From: Pyropia yezoensis
Lineage: Eukaryota > Rhodophyta > Bangiophyceae > Bangiales > Bangiaceae
Assembly (NCBI GenBank): GCA_009829735.1
Contig: CM020619.1
Location: forward strand, 12,453,777 to 12,517,776
DNA: 64,000 nucleotides
Direction: 5' to 3'
The first letter of the stretch is position 1, and each line of letters starts with the position of its first letter. Shown piece after piece: positions 43,353-53,526 of this stretch. The notes below the pieces were generated by a model. It searched no databases. It saw nothing but the letters and a program-made list of their open reading frames with translations, and was not told the origin of the DNA. The position numbers and the translations under genes are program-made.

Positions 43353-44675
43353 TCATCGGCGAGCCGTGCCGCCACCCCGCCGCGCCTTTTTAACGCCCTT
43401 GACCGCGCCCGCGCCCGCAGCGGCGCGCCGCTTGCGCCGCGCAGCGGCGGCCGCCCACTCAGCCGCCTCGGCCGCGTCGTCGGCGCCGTCAGAACCGCCC
43501 CCGCCGCCCCCGCCGCCGTCGCTGTCGCTTCCGCCGCCGTCGCTGCCACCGGCACCGGCACCGCCGCCGCCGCCACCCCCACCGCCGTCGGCATCCGAGT
43601 CAGAGACGCCGCCAAACGCCGCCTCGGCGGCGGCAACGTCAAAGCCAGGCGACGCCTCGCGTCGGCCCCGGCGGGTGCCCCCATTCGCGGCGCCACGCGC
43701 GGCGGCCGTAGCGGCGGCAGCGGCAGGGGGTGGCGGCGCGCCAACGGCCGCCGCCAGCGCCGCTGCCTCGGCCGCGTCGGCAGCGGCGGCAGCGACGGCG
43801 CGGCGCGCCTTTTTGGTCGCCCGCACCTTTTTCTTCTTGCCAGACGCGGGGGGGCCAGGTGGCGCCGCGGCGGCCGCGCCCGCAGCGTCTGCCGGCGGTG
43901 GTGCCCCCCCCTCGGTCGCCGCCCGAACCGCCGCCTTGGCCGCCGCCCGCGCGGCGGCCTTGGCCACCTTAGCCGCCTTGGCCGACGCCCGCGCCGCCGC
44001 CCGCGCCACCGCCGCCGCCTCGGCGGCAGCCGTCAAGGCGGGTTCCTGCGCCGAGGTGGCGGCGACAGCCGCCGGCCGGGCCTTGTCCGTCGTTGCCCCG
44101 GCGGCTTTCCCCGCAACAGCCTTCCCCGCGGCCTTTCCGCCCCGCCCCGGCCCGCCATCATCCCCAGCCGCCGCTTCCGCGGCAGCCGCTTTCCTAGCCG
44201 CCGCCGCCTTGTCCGCTGCCGCCGCCCGCTTTGCCCGCTCCTCAGCCGCCGCCACTTCCGCGACGCGCGCGCGGTAGCGGCGGCCACCGACGTGGCGCGC
44301 GACGCCCTCGGGCGTCCCCGGCACCGTCCGGCTGGTCAGCACACACCAGAGGGCGCCCTTCAGGCGCGCGTGTGGCCGCAGGTTGCCCCCATAGGCCGTC
44401 AGGTCAACGGCGGGGGCGGTCGCCCGCGCGTAGGCAGAGCCGGCGAGGTAGGCGGCGAGGGGGGCGACCGCCGACGCGGGGAGCTCCATCCCCGAGGCGG
44501 GGAAGATGACCTTGCGGCGGGCGGCGTCGAGGGTGGCCACGTCCCCATGGGCGGTGACCCAGGCGGTGACCTCTGCGGGGATGGGGGGGGGAGGGGAGAT
44601 GGGGGGGGCGGGCGTGGGGGCCGGGGAGGTGGGGGCAGGGGAAGTGGGAGCAGGGGGATGGGCGGGAGTTGACAT
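43353..44675 (-). CDS. SURF2-like protein with a long Ala/Lys-rich tail
   Basis: 440 aa from MSTPAHPPAPTSPAPTSPAP. The conserved part is at about residues 35-150: VTAWVTAHGDVATLDAARRK, VIFPASGMELPASAVAPLAA, then YLAGSAYARA, FDF-like VDLTAYGGNLRPHARLKGAL and WCVLTSRTVPGTPEGVARHV followed by GGRRYRARV. Surfeit locus protein 2 shows the same order: short helix, RKV-x-C-x-LTGHELP, a HxxPS..NP..LFC.LT strand, and a V-x-RH-x-xGRR[FY] motif. The first Cys/His positions are not all kept. After this comes a lysine/alanine-rich tail of histone-H1 style, acidic Gly/Ser/Asp repeats (SDSDADGG), and a basic end (KKARRGGGTARR). Human SURF2 is linked to nucleolar 5S RNP control; function here is inference. 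Divergent from the TPR gene. Confidence 0.72.
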   Translation of the reverse strand: MSTPAHPPAPTSPAPTSPAPTPAPPISPPPPIPAEVTAWVTAHGDVATLDAARRKVIFPASGMELPASAVAPLAAYLAGSAYARATAPAVDLTAYGGNLRPHARLKGALWCVLTSRTVPGTPEGVARHVGGRRYRARVAEVAAAEERAKRAAAADKAAAARKAAAAEAAAGDDGGPGRGGKAAGKAVAGKAAGATTDKARPAAVAATSAQEPALTAAAEAAAVARAAARASAKAAKVAKAAARAAAKAAVRAATEGGAPPPADAAGAAAAAPPGPPASGKKKKVRATKKARRAVAAAAADAAEAAALAAAVGAPPPPAAAAATAAARGAANGGTRRGRREASPGFDVAAAEAAFGGVSDSDADGGGGGGGGGAGAGGSDGGGSDSDGGGGGGGGSDGADDAAEAAEWAAAAARRKRRAAAGAGAVKGVKKARRGGGTARR

Positions 44676-45262
44676 GGTTGCAAAGAGGGGGGGGAGGGGA
44701 AGAATGGGGGGGAGATGCAGGGGACGGGGGAGGGGGCGCAGGGGGGAGTGGGTGGGGGACGAGGGGGGAGGGTGGGGTGACACCAACCCGACGGGAGCGA
44801 CCACTGGTCGCCGACCTGGCTGGGGCCGCCTGGAGACGGACGTCGCTCGGCGAGCGGAGGAAAGAGAAGGTCACGGGCACCGCCGTCCGCGTCCTTGCCG
44901 GCTCGGATCTTGGTCGAAAGCAGGGGGGCTACATGAGTACTCGTCATTCTGCTGGTGTTGGCGATCGAGCCATCGAAGCTTCTGGGTCCAGTCAGGTCAA
45001 GGGCATGACGACCGCTTCGTATGCAAAAGCGCTCATCCCCTCCGTCCTCGAACACCGCGCGGTTGCCCGCCCGACAGTGACCACCCCCACTCACCTCCCT
45101 CCTCTCAACATCCCGCCCCCCGCCCTGCTGCCACCCCGTCCGCTGACACCCCGCCGCTACCACCCCGCTGCCTGCGCTTCTCCCCTGGCCGTGCTCACCC
45201 TCCTGGGCGGCCGCGACGTTTGCCTGCCCGCCTCGGCCGCCGCCGCAGTGGTCGTCAACACC
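44676..45262. promoter_or_regulatory. Shared promoter region between divergent SURF2-like and TPR genes
   Basis: 587 bp separates the two start codons on opposite strands, so both promoters must lie here unless starts are mis-set. G-rich near SURF2, C-rich near the TPR gene; no TATA box seen. Confidence 0.45.
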
Positions 45263-46468
45263 ATGGTCGACGCGGGGGACGCGGCGGCTCCCCCGGCAGC
45301 GGGCCCCGCCGCCGCGGCCGACCCTTCTGAGGGCCCCTCTGGGCGGGCTACTCCGGAAGGGGGCCCACCCGCTGCTGATGCTTCCGCCGCCCCCGCCCCC
45401 GCCACCGCCCCTGCCCACGCCCCCACCGCCGCCGCTGCGGACTCTGCCGCCACAACCACAGCTGCCGGCTCTGACGCTCCCCCCGGGCGGGGTGATACCG
45501 ACTCGGACGCGGACGATGCGTTGTCGGTTGACGACGGGGATGGATCGGCCGCGGGCGACACGGAGACTGGCACCGACGGGGTGCCGCCGCTTGACCCTCC
45601 CGCAGAGGGCTCCACCACCCGCCGCCCCCCCCCTGTCTACACCCCCCCGGACCCGCTGCCCGCGCCGGGCTCCGAGGCGGCCGAGGCGGCCATTGCGGCG
45701 GCGGTGGCGGCGGCAGGCATCGCCACCGAGGCGGACGCCAACACCGAGCTGGCCGACCCGTCGACGCTCGACTATGACATCAAATGCTTGGACGACAAGC
45801 TGGCGACGGCGGCTCGCAAAAAGACTATTGGCAATACCCTCTTCCGGCTGGGTGCCGCCAAGAAGGCGTGGAAGACGTACGATTCCGCCTTTGTCCTGCT
45901 CTACACGGCCAAGGAGGAGTGGGAGCTGATGTGTGCGGCCGACCGGGCCCGTCTCACCGCCTTTAAGGGGCCCCTCCACCTCAACCGGGGCATCGCGCGG
46001 CTAAAGGCGGGGGATGTCAAAAACGCGCACTGGGACTTTTCCGAGGCCCTTCGCATCGACGGAACGAGCGTCAAGGCCAAGTACTGGCGCGGCACCGTCC
46101 TTCTCCGGATGATGCAGGAGGGGATGGCATGCGAGGCGGCGGGCAAGTGGTGGGATATGGACAAGGCTGCGGAGAACGAGCGGGCCGCGTTTGCAGACCT
46201 CCGTGACGCGTGTGTCGCAGCACCCGCGGACCGCGGCGTGCGGGCCGCCTTGGAGGAGCTGCGGGAGGCGGGGCGGAAGCTGCGTGTGATGGAGGCCGCC
46301 GCGGCCCGCGCGCGGCGGCGGATGTATGCGAAGTTCGTGTCGGGGCTGGACGCGGCCAACCGGCGGGAGTCTGCGGGCGATAATGAAGGGGGAGATACGG
46401 CGGGGGATAGCGAAACTGGCGAGGCATCCCTGACGGGGATGCCGCCGTTAGAAAAGGTGCGTGTGTGA
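45263..46468 (+). CDS. TPR-repeat co-chaperone-like protein
   Basis: 401 aa from MVDAGDAAAPPAAG. The first ~160 residues are disordered and acidic. TPR motifs follow: KKTIGNTLFRLGAAKKAWKT with YDSAFVLLY, then LHLNRGIARLKAGDVKNAHW with DFSEALRI, then SVKAKYWRGTVLLRM with an extended helix, then an Arg-rich helical end (AAAARARRRMYAKFVSGLD). Known: this arrangement (GNxLFxxGxxxxAxxxYxxA, LNxxxxxLKxGxxxxAxxDxxxAL, KAxYRRG) is that of clamp-type TPR domains of FKBP and Hsp70/Hsp90 co-chaperones. No isomerase domain is present. The frame is open further upstream (Met at 44932), so the start could be earlier. Only 88 bp separate its stop from a transposon. Confidence 0.72.
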   Translation: MVDAGDAAAPPAAGPAAAADPSEGPSGRATPEGGPPAADASAAPAPATAPAHAPTAAAADSAATTTAAGSDAPPGRGDTDSDADDALSVDDGDGSAAGDTETGTDGVPPLDPPAEGSTTRRPPPVYTPPDPLPAPGSEAAEAAIAAAVAAAGIATEADANTELADPSTLDYDIKCLDDKLATAARKKTIGNTLFRLGAAKKAWKTYDSAFVLLYTAKEEWELMCAADRARLTAFKGPLHLNRGIARLKAGDVKNAHWDFSEALRIDGTSVKAKYWRGTVLLRMMQEGMACEAAGKWWDMDKAAENERAAFADLRDACVAAPADRGVRAALEELREAGRKLRVMEAAAARARRRMYAKFVSGLDAANRRESAGDNEGGDTAGDSETGEASLTGMPPLEKVRV

Positions 46469-46555
46469 ACCTGGGGGGGGAGGGGGCTAGCCGGCAGGGG
46501 TGCCTGAAAACGGCATACGAAGCAACGTTGTGCATGTGCAGCAAAAAGGTGCATC

Positions 46556-47312
46556 GAGGCACTTCCGTGAAATCACATCCTGTCACGCAAAGTCACAAAT
46601 TCTTCTTGCAGCCTGGCCCCTCTCTTCGAGTCTTTGGCACCCCACTACCAACAGATCGGTGCATCCCCACGTGACAGGCGACACACCATCGTCTTCACCA
46701 GAGTGTGCGCTTTACGTTCATGTGTGGTTTCTAAGAAAAACATTGAAAACTGGCCACGTGGTGGTCTTGAGAGTGCATCATCCAATATACCTGCTTGCTC
46801 GTCGCTTGCTCTATGTACCCTCCACCACCAGGCACCTACGGACGGAGCTACGCCCCAAGGTACATCCCACAGACCACCCTACGTCTACTGATGCATAAAA
46901 CGTGATGAGTTTCTATGGTGTGCAGCCCAAGAGAGCGGTCTTTTTCACAAACTTGGTGCCAAATACAGCTATTTCTGCCCCCCCCCCCCCCACAGACTGG
47001 AGAAGGACAGCCGCCAGGCACTGGCATAGCCCATACGATAGCTGTGTGTCCCTGTGAGCCTTAGGGAGCACGAAAGTCCCACTGCCGACATCTCAACATG
47101 GACCCAGGGCCGGGTTTTTGCTCAACGACGGACCTTTGTCCTAAAGCCTGTCGCTACAAAAACATAGTGCACCCACACAGGGATGAGCGGCCCTCTCTGT
47201 TCCATGGTCTTCAGCAAGGACCCTGTACGGATCCTGGCCAAAAGAAGGGCGCTCAAAGCGTGTCTGGACCATCATGTGGGGAGCTCTGTGCCAGAAGCTA
47301 TCTGAGCTCTAC
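46556..47312 (+). repeat. Left arm of the fold-back element
   Basis: Pairs with 47634-48390; differences over the outer 700 bp can be counted on one hand by eye. Lower GC than the flanking genes. Confidence 0.88.
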
Positions 47313-47633
47313 GTGCTTCGCATATTTGCCATCAAGTCGTGCTTGTCTTGGTCATGGCTGTCCCGGAAAGAAACTCAGTGGCAACAGTGGGTTGACGCAT
47401 ATCAGTTCAACGTTTGTCGTACGTTCATAGAGCTGGTTAGTGAGGTGTGTCATGTACTTCGTTCAAGCTGCTGGACGATTCATCCACATCACGCAGTGAC
47501 AGGATGATCCATACTTCTGTCGGCACAGAAACAGCTTAAAGAGACACAAAGACCTCTGACCATTCTATGAAGAAGAAAAAACGGCATCGCCGACTCGTCA
47601 CAGAGACGCAAACGAGCTGGACCCGCTTGAAAA

Positions 47634-48390
47634 GCGAGCTCAGACAGCCTCCGGCGCCAAGCTCGCCACATGATGGTCCAGACACGCTTTGAGCGCCCGT
47701 CTTTTGGCCAGGATCCGTACAGGGTCCTTGCTGAAGACCATGGAACAGAGAGGGTCGCTCATCCCTGTGTGGGTGCACTATGTTTTTGTAGCGACAGGCT
47801 TTAGGACAAAGGTCCGTCGTTGAGCAAAAACCCGGCCCTGGGTCCATGTTGAGATGTCGGCAGTGGGACTTTCGTGCTCCCTAAGGCTCACAGGGACACA
47901 CAGCTATCGTATGGGCTATGCCAGTGCCTGGCGGCTGTCCTTCTCCAGTCTGTGGGGGGGGGGGGGGGCAGAAATAGCTGTATTTGGCACCAAGTTTGTG
48001 AAAAAGACCGCTCTCTTGGGCTGCACACCATAGAAACTCATCACGTTTTATGCATCAGTAGACGTAGGGTGGTCTGTGGGATGTACCTTGGGGCGTAGCT
48101 CCGTCCGTAGGTGCCTGGTGGTGGAGGGTACATAGAGCAAGCGACGAGCAAGCAGGTATATTGGATGATGCACTCTCAAGACCACCACGTGGCCAGTTTT
48201 CAATGTTTTTCTTAGAAACCACACATGAACGTAAAGCGCACACTCTGGTGAAGACGATGGTGTGTCGCCTGTCACGTGGGGATGCACCGATCTGTTGGTA
48301 GTGGGGTGCCAAAGACTCGAAGAGAGGGGCCAGGCTGCAAGAAGAATTTGTGACTTTGCGTGACAGGATGTGATTTCATGGAAGTGCCTC
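47634..48390 (-). repeat. Right arm of the fold-back element
   Basis: Reverse complement of the left arm. It ends 99 bp before the NDUFB7 stop codon. Confidence 0.88.
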
Positions 48391-48489
48391 ATCTGCATGG
48401 AGAGCGCGGGTCAAAACAAAGAGGAAAAGGAGAAAGGTGCAAAAAGCGAGAGAATGCAAATCAAAACGCAACAATACACGCCCAGCGCC

Positions 48490-49162
48490 CTACTCGTCGT
48501 CGTCGGCTGGAGGCGTGGACGCGGCCTTCGTGGCCCGCTTGGCCGCCGCGTGTTGCTCCGTCATTTCCCTCACGCGACGGAGGTAGCTGCAGCCGCACGG
48601 TACACGAGGAGGGCCAGCACACGCCGGCGCCCGTTTCCGCGAAAGAGAGAGCGAGTGCTCGAAGGCGCACACGCCGCGTCAGTACACAGCTCCGCACACA
48701 CGAACTGCGCGGCCAGGCAGTGAGCGAGCAACGTCGCCAGGGTACACACTCGACTGCCCCGCACGCCGCGTGCCGCACGCCGCACGCCACACCCGCCATG
48801 CCATGCGGCCGAGCCCGACCTCTTCCTCCCCTGGGTGCAAGCCACGCCTCCCCCATACCCCCCAGCCAGTTCCGTCTACCCTCACGCTCCCATCATCGAA
48901 GGTAACGGTGCGACAACCTCCCCCCACCCTCAGCCCCACCCAGCTCCCGCCCACGACGCCCCCACCGACAACCGCATCACCCGTAAAAAACTTACTGGTC
49001 GTACTGGCACTTTTCGTAGCCGTGGCGCTCGTCCACACACTTCCATGGCGCGAAAAGGTTGGCACGCCGGCACTTGTTGAGCGGAATGAGCAGGTGGGAG
49101 CAGTAGTCGCGCCACGCCTGGTCCACCCCGGCCGCGTCCAGCTGCGCCTCGGTCACCTTCAT
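48490..49162 (-). CDS. NDUFB7: NADH dehydrogenase (complex I) subunit B18 / NDUFB7; exons 49162-48996 and 48586-48490
   Basis: 87 aa. Exon A: MKVTEAQLDAAGVDQAWRDY then CSHLLIPLNKCRRANLFAPW and KCVDERHGYEKCQYD. Exon B: YLRRVREMTEQHAAAKRATK and an acidic end. The C-x9-C pairs (C-x8-KC, then WKC and EKC) and the LLIPLNKCR / WKCxDERHxYEKCxY motifs are the NDUFB7 signature; it is a CHCH-type accessory subunit on the intermembrane-space side of complex I. The intron (48587-48995, 409 bp; donor GTAAGT, acceptor GCTGCAG) splits a His codon. Another acceptor (TTTTCTAG, boundary 49176) lies just upstream of the ATG, so a 5' UTR or short first exon lies further upstream; MPGPNHPV near 49311 is one candidate but its donor is poor. 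Confidence 0.93.
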
Positions 49163-49176
49163 GACCGGCTCGGCGG

Positions 49177-52100
49177 CTAGAAAAGAAGAGGGAGATGGCA
49201 ACCGCAACGCCCAGCACCGGCGGCGACAAAAGTCGCCACAGCACGAACAGAGACAGAGAAACGAGACACCACGAACGAGCAAGACAGCACGTAGACGACG
49301 GGGTGGTTAGGTCCCGGCATCTGGAACGCAGCAGCGTGATAATATAGAAAGGAAAACAAAATTAGGCACATACTGCAGCCGGCACGAGCGAGAAACAAAG
49401 GCACCTGACGAGGAGGGAGACCACGCCAGCGTCCCAGAACAGCAGAGAGCAAAAGCGAAAGCATAAAAATCCCCCTCTCACCCGCGCAATCATCCCTCCA
49501 CTACAGGTACCGAACCAGGTGCCGCATCGCTATCAAGGAAGCACGCCGCCCCGGGCACAATCGGGACATGCGAAGGAGGGCCCTGCAACAACCTACCGCC
49601 ATGATCCTCGCCGCCACCCATCGCAACCGAGCCGTTGCCACCAGAGGGGACCGCGACAGAAGCAGCGTCACCCGACGCAGTGGTAGTCGGGATCCCTGTT
49701 GCACCAAGCGTACGGACAAACGTCGTCACGCCCCGACCAGGATAGAGGCGATGGTCGGGGGGGGGGGGTCCGAGGTGGGGTGGGAGTGGTAGAGAGGAGC
49801 GCGAGACGGCTGCTAACCCGAGACTGCAAAGGCGCGGAATTATACTGATTGTCTTTGTTAAATATCATGGTGGTTAACACCAAATCGTAACACGCGACTC
49901 GCATGACACGAGCTGCGCTGGTCCTCAGACAGTCAAACAAGTACCCATCATGTGCGCTACTTCAATGGTTCGGTGCGTTTGTAAGCGAGGGCGATCTCGT
50001 CACCGGCAGACCATCACCGGTGTTCAGCCGCCGAGGCTGTCGGCGGCTCTCCCGGCCAGAGTGGCTTCTCGACCACCTCTGCCTCTCGCTCCGCCGACGT
50101 CGTCGCTGCCGCAGACGCGCGGCGGTCGCCCCGGCCCGACGCCCTGGCGGCGGTGCATGTGACGCGAGCCCGCCGCCCCGCGTCGGTCTGGGACAGGCGT
50201 GGCGCTCACGCGCCGCCCTTCCCCTCGCCCCCCAACCCGGCTGGCGCCTCCCAGCTGCGCAAAGCAGGTATATGGCCTTGGCGGTGGGGGACCCTCCCAG
50301 CTGCGCGCGGCATGCGTCCTCATCATTGCCGCCGGCGGGGGGAAGAGGGGGAAAGAGGGGGACCGGCGGGCCTCTGCCGCCGGGGGTGGAGTTCGGCGTG
50401 ATGGAGAGGGTGTGGTTGGCTTGCTGCCAAGGGCGATGGGAACGGCGGCAGCGGCGGCGGCAGCGGCGGCGACGGGGACGGCGGGGACGGCGGGGACGGC
50501 GGCGGCGGCGGGGACGGCGGAGGCGGCGGGGACGGCGGAGGCGGCGGGGACGGCGGAGGCGGCGGCCGTGGGTTGATGCTTCGTCTTGCGCATCGCGCCA
50601 CCCCCCCACCTGCGCGCTTCTGTTGTGGCCCTTCGAAGGGGCGGCGTCGCCGTCGCCGCCGTCCCCGTCGCCGCCGCTGCCGCCGCCGCTGCCGCCGGGA
50701 CGGCCCGTGCGCGGTGCAGATGTGGACACACGCAGAGGCGCAGCTGCGGGGCGTTTACTGGGGATACCAAGGGTAGCCAGTCAGGCTGGGGGGGGTGTGT
50801 GGTCAAAACAGCGTCCCCGCGCGTCGCCGCCTCACCTGTCTCCCCACTGCTGGTTGCCTGCGGTTGTCCCACGCAACGTCGTGTGGGCAAGGGGGGGGGA
50901 AGGAGGCCGCGATGGACCCCGCCGTCGCCCCGCGCGCTGCCGCGGGGGCAGCGGGCGCGGCTCCCGCCGCTGATCGTCGTCCGCGTGTCGCGGCCGACAA
51001 GGGGGGGCGGGAGGGCGGTCGGCCGGCCGGCCGGCCGGCCAGCCAGCCGGCCGCCAGAGGGGCGGGGGCACGTGCATTGCTGGTCGAGACGCCGGCGGAC
51101 AGTGCCATCGGCCAACTGAACACGAGGGTACATACATACATCTCTGGATCGACAGGCGGGCGGGTGGGGGGGGGGGGACTAGCTCCGGACCGTCCCTGCG
51201 GGCGCTTTCAGGGATAGCTTCCATCGTTGGCCGGCCGGCCGGCCGACCGCGCGGGGATCCCCTCCCGGGACCCGCCCTGTTTCCACACTAACGCGGAGCA
51301 CTCATTGGCCAAAGGTGCGCCATCTGAGGCATGCTATTGGCCTGTTGTGGGCCTGTTGTTGTTATTATCGCCATGAGACAAAATTCCGGGTACTGCAATA
51401 CCGTAGTCGTTTTCTAGCCTCTCAACAGGGACAGGGGATCCCCTGATCAGCTGAGAGGCGGCCTGGTGGGGGGAGCGTGGGCGCGTGCCACATTGCCGTT
51501 CCCCACCGCCACCCTCTGGATGCAGGCAGACGGCTATCTTTGCGCGGCCGCCGCCCGCGCGCCAGCCGCCGGCCCGGCTCCGCCGCTGGCGTGGCAGCCT
51601 CTCTAGAGTCTCGAGGACGCCCTCTACACACTGGCAGGAGCCCACCCGCCTCCCCCATCCTCCCCCCCCCAGGGAAGGGGGGGGTGGGAACCGGCTGGGG
51701 CAGCGGGGCGCCCTCCTATTATAGCGGGCCCCATCATCATCTATGATGGTACCCCAGCCGCCCCCGCCCCCGCCACCACCGCCGCCGCCGCCGGCGGTCG
51801 CTCCCACCTCCCCTCCCCCTCCCACGCCACCCTACGGCACCATTGTCAGCCAGACACGGCTGCCCCCCGCCCCGCGGCCGGCCGGCCGCCGACGCTGCTG
51901 CGGGCCGCGGGGGGCCGCACGGGCGGCCTGCCGTCTTGACGGCGGCGGTTGGGCAGCGTCCACCTGGCCAGGCGGACGGGAGAGACACGGCCCCCCGCCG
52001 GCCCCCCCCCCCTCCCCCACGCCCGCCGCCGGCCACGTTTTGTAGGGGGCACCGGGGGGGGGGGGGGTTGTTTGGGAGGGGTTGTTTGGGAGGGGCCCGG

Positions 52101-52575
52101 GGGGGGTTGGGAGGGCGGCGGCGGGAAGGGGAGAGGTGGGGGAGGGGGGGGGGGGGCGGGGGTGCGGCGGCGCTGGTGGCGCGCAGTGGGGCGCGTGGCT
52201 TGGAAGGGGGGGGGGGGAGCGCGGGCCGCGTCGCGGCGGCCGCGAGGTGGCCCCCGCAGCGTAGCCGGCCGCGCAGCCGCCGCCCTGGCCAGAGGGGGTG
52301 GGGCCTGGGGGGTGGAGGGGTACTGTACAGGGGGGGCACGCGTCGCACGCTAGCATCCTTGTTCCTTCCACTCCCCCGCCCCCCGCCTCCCCCCCCCACC
52401 CGTTCCCCACTGTATGCGGCTCCCTTTGCCCGGCCACACCGCCCCGCCAGTGTCCGCCTCCATCCCCACCCCCTGGTTGGCGGCGTCATTCGGGAGCCCG
52501 ACGGTGGTGGTCGTGGTGGAGGCAGCGGTTTGCTCCTCCACGTCCCCTCCCCCTCCCCCCCCCCCCCCCCCTCCC
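49177..52575. other. Intergenic region between NDUFB7 and the PAN gene
   Basis: 49.2-49.9 kb is moderate GC and probably holds the NDUFB7 5' UTR exon and promoter. 50.44-50.57 kb is a GGCGGGGACGGCGGA-type array whose reverse complement recurs at 50.64-50.70 kb, so the two can pair. CCGG CCGG runs lie at 51021-51050 and 51228-51245. 51.7-52.4 kb is C/G-tract DNA open in many frames. No supported gene. Confidence 0.45.
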
Positions 52576-53199
52576 ATGGTCCAACAGGCGCGCCGCTGCC
52601 GCTGCCGCCGCCGCCACCACCACCCCCACCACCCCGATGGCGGGCAAACAACGCTGGCCACGGCCGCAGCGACGGCGGTAGCGGCGGCGGCGGCGGCGGC
52701 GGCCGTCGCCGTTGGTCCCGTGCTGCTCGCCGCAGCGGCCGCATCCGCCGTCGATGGCGCCGCCGCGCGGCTGTGGAATGACGTGCCCGTGGCGGTGTGG
52801 TCGACCGGCTGTGCGTGGTCGTCGGCGTCGGCGGCCACCGACGACCTGGACTTTATCCCCGCCCGTGGCCAGGACTGTGCGGACGTGTGTGCGGCGGAGC
52901 CGCGGTGCACCCACTACGCCTGGTCTGCCGACCGCTGCCACCGCAAGGCGGGTGCCGTTACCCGCGACGACGCTGTCGACGCGGACACGCCGGGCGCAAT
53001 GTGTGGGGTGCTAAAGGCTGCCGAGGCGGCGGCGGTGGCGGCGCGCCGGCGGGGGGGGTCCACGTCGCTCGCTGGCGCCAACGCCACCGACGGCCGCGGC
53101 GTCAGTGGCGGCGCCATTGCGGGCGGCGCGTCGGCGGCGGTGGTGGCGGCGGCGGTGGTGGTGGGCGCCCTCCTGGTCCGCTCCCGCCGGGCGCGCACC

Positions 53200-53254
<55 letters not shown>

Positions 53255-53526
53255 ATAGTGACGATGGGGCGCCCCCCGCCGGCTCTGCCGGCAAGGCCGG
53301 CACCTCCGACGGCACCGGCGGGGTGTCCTTCTCCGCCGCCGCCGGGGGGGAGAGCGTCGACGGGCACAGCGACGACAGCGACGAGGACGGTGAGGAGCGC
53401 CGGCCGCCGGCCGCCGCGGCGCCCTCCTCCCCCCAATCTGCCTCACCAACCACCCCACCTCCCACCAAAGGCGACTGGACGTACACCCCCCCCCCCTCCC
53501 CCCCCTGGCCCTCCTCGACACGGTAG
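52576..53526 (+). CDS. PAN/Apple-like domain single-pass membrane protein
   Basis: 316 aa from MVQQARRCRCRRRHHH. A basic start and an Ala-rich hydrophobic segment (AAAVAVGPVLLAAAAASAV) look like a signal peptide or anchor. The domain has six Cys: STGCAWSSAS, GQDCADVCAAEPRCTHYAWS, ADRCHRKAG and AMCGVL, the pattern of PAN_4-type modules (x-C-x2-x-C-x5-C-x2-[YF]-x-W-x6-C). A membrane helix follows (ASAAVVAAAVVVGALLV) with a basic stop-transfer RSRRAR, then poly-Ala of about 19, and an acidic Ser-rich tail. The frame ends soon after DWTYTP at two poly-C tracts (53486-53505). A neighbouring frame continues with ALLDTVEAAAAGGRG to a plausible C-terminus, DGCYDMPDPIYRSYES, stopping near 53905, so the tail may be longer. 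PAN modules bind carbohydrate or protein; a surface receptor is inferred. Confidence 0.7.

Larger units (their letters stand above)
46556..48390. mobile_element. Fold-back DNA element, ~757-bp inverted arms, ATC target duplication
   Basis: The left end starts GAGGCACTTCCGTGAAATCA and the right end, reverse-complemented, GAGGCACTTCCATGAAATCA. ATC stands immediately outside both ends (46553-46555 and 48391-48393), a 3-bp duplication as in PIF/Harbinger or CACTA elements. The arms (46556-47312 and 47634-48390) are almost identical for about 720 bp, including a poly-C/poly-G run of 14 each, then drop to about 75% at the inner ends. The 321-bp centre holds a short ORF (about 78 aa, to 47507) with no known domain. 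No transposase, so non-autonomous. It lies between two convergent genes. Confidence 0.9.

Noticed and set aside
47098-47847. Matching ~100-codon ORFs on the two arms of the fold-back element
   Set aside because: They are the same sequence read from each arm; no domain, and they diverge at the inner ends.
49490-49729. 79-codon minus ORF upstream of NDUFB7 as a first exon
   Set aside because: GTG start, no homology to NDUFB7 N-termini, and no convincing donor linking it to the acceptor at 49176.
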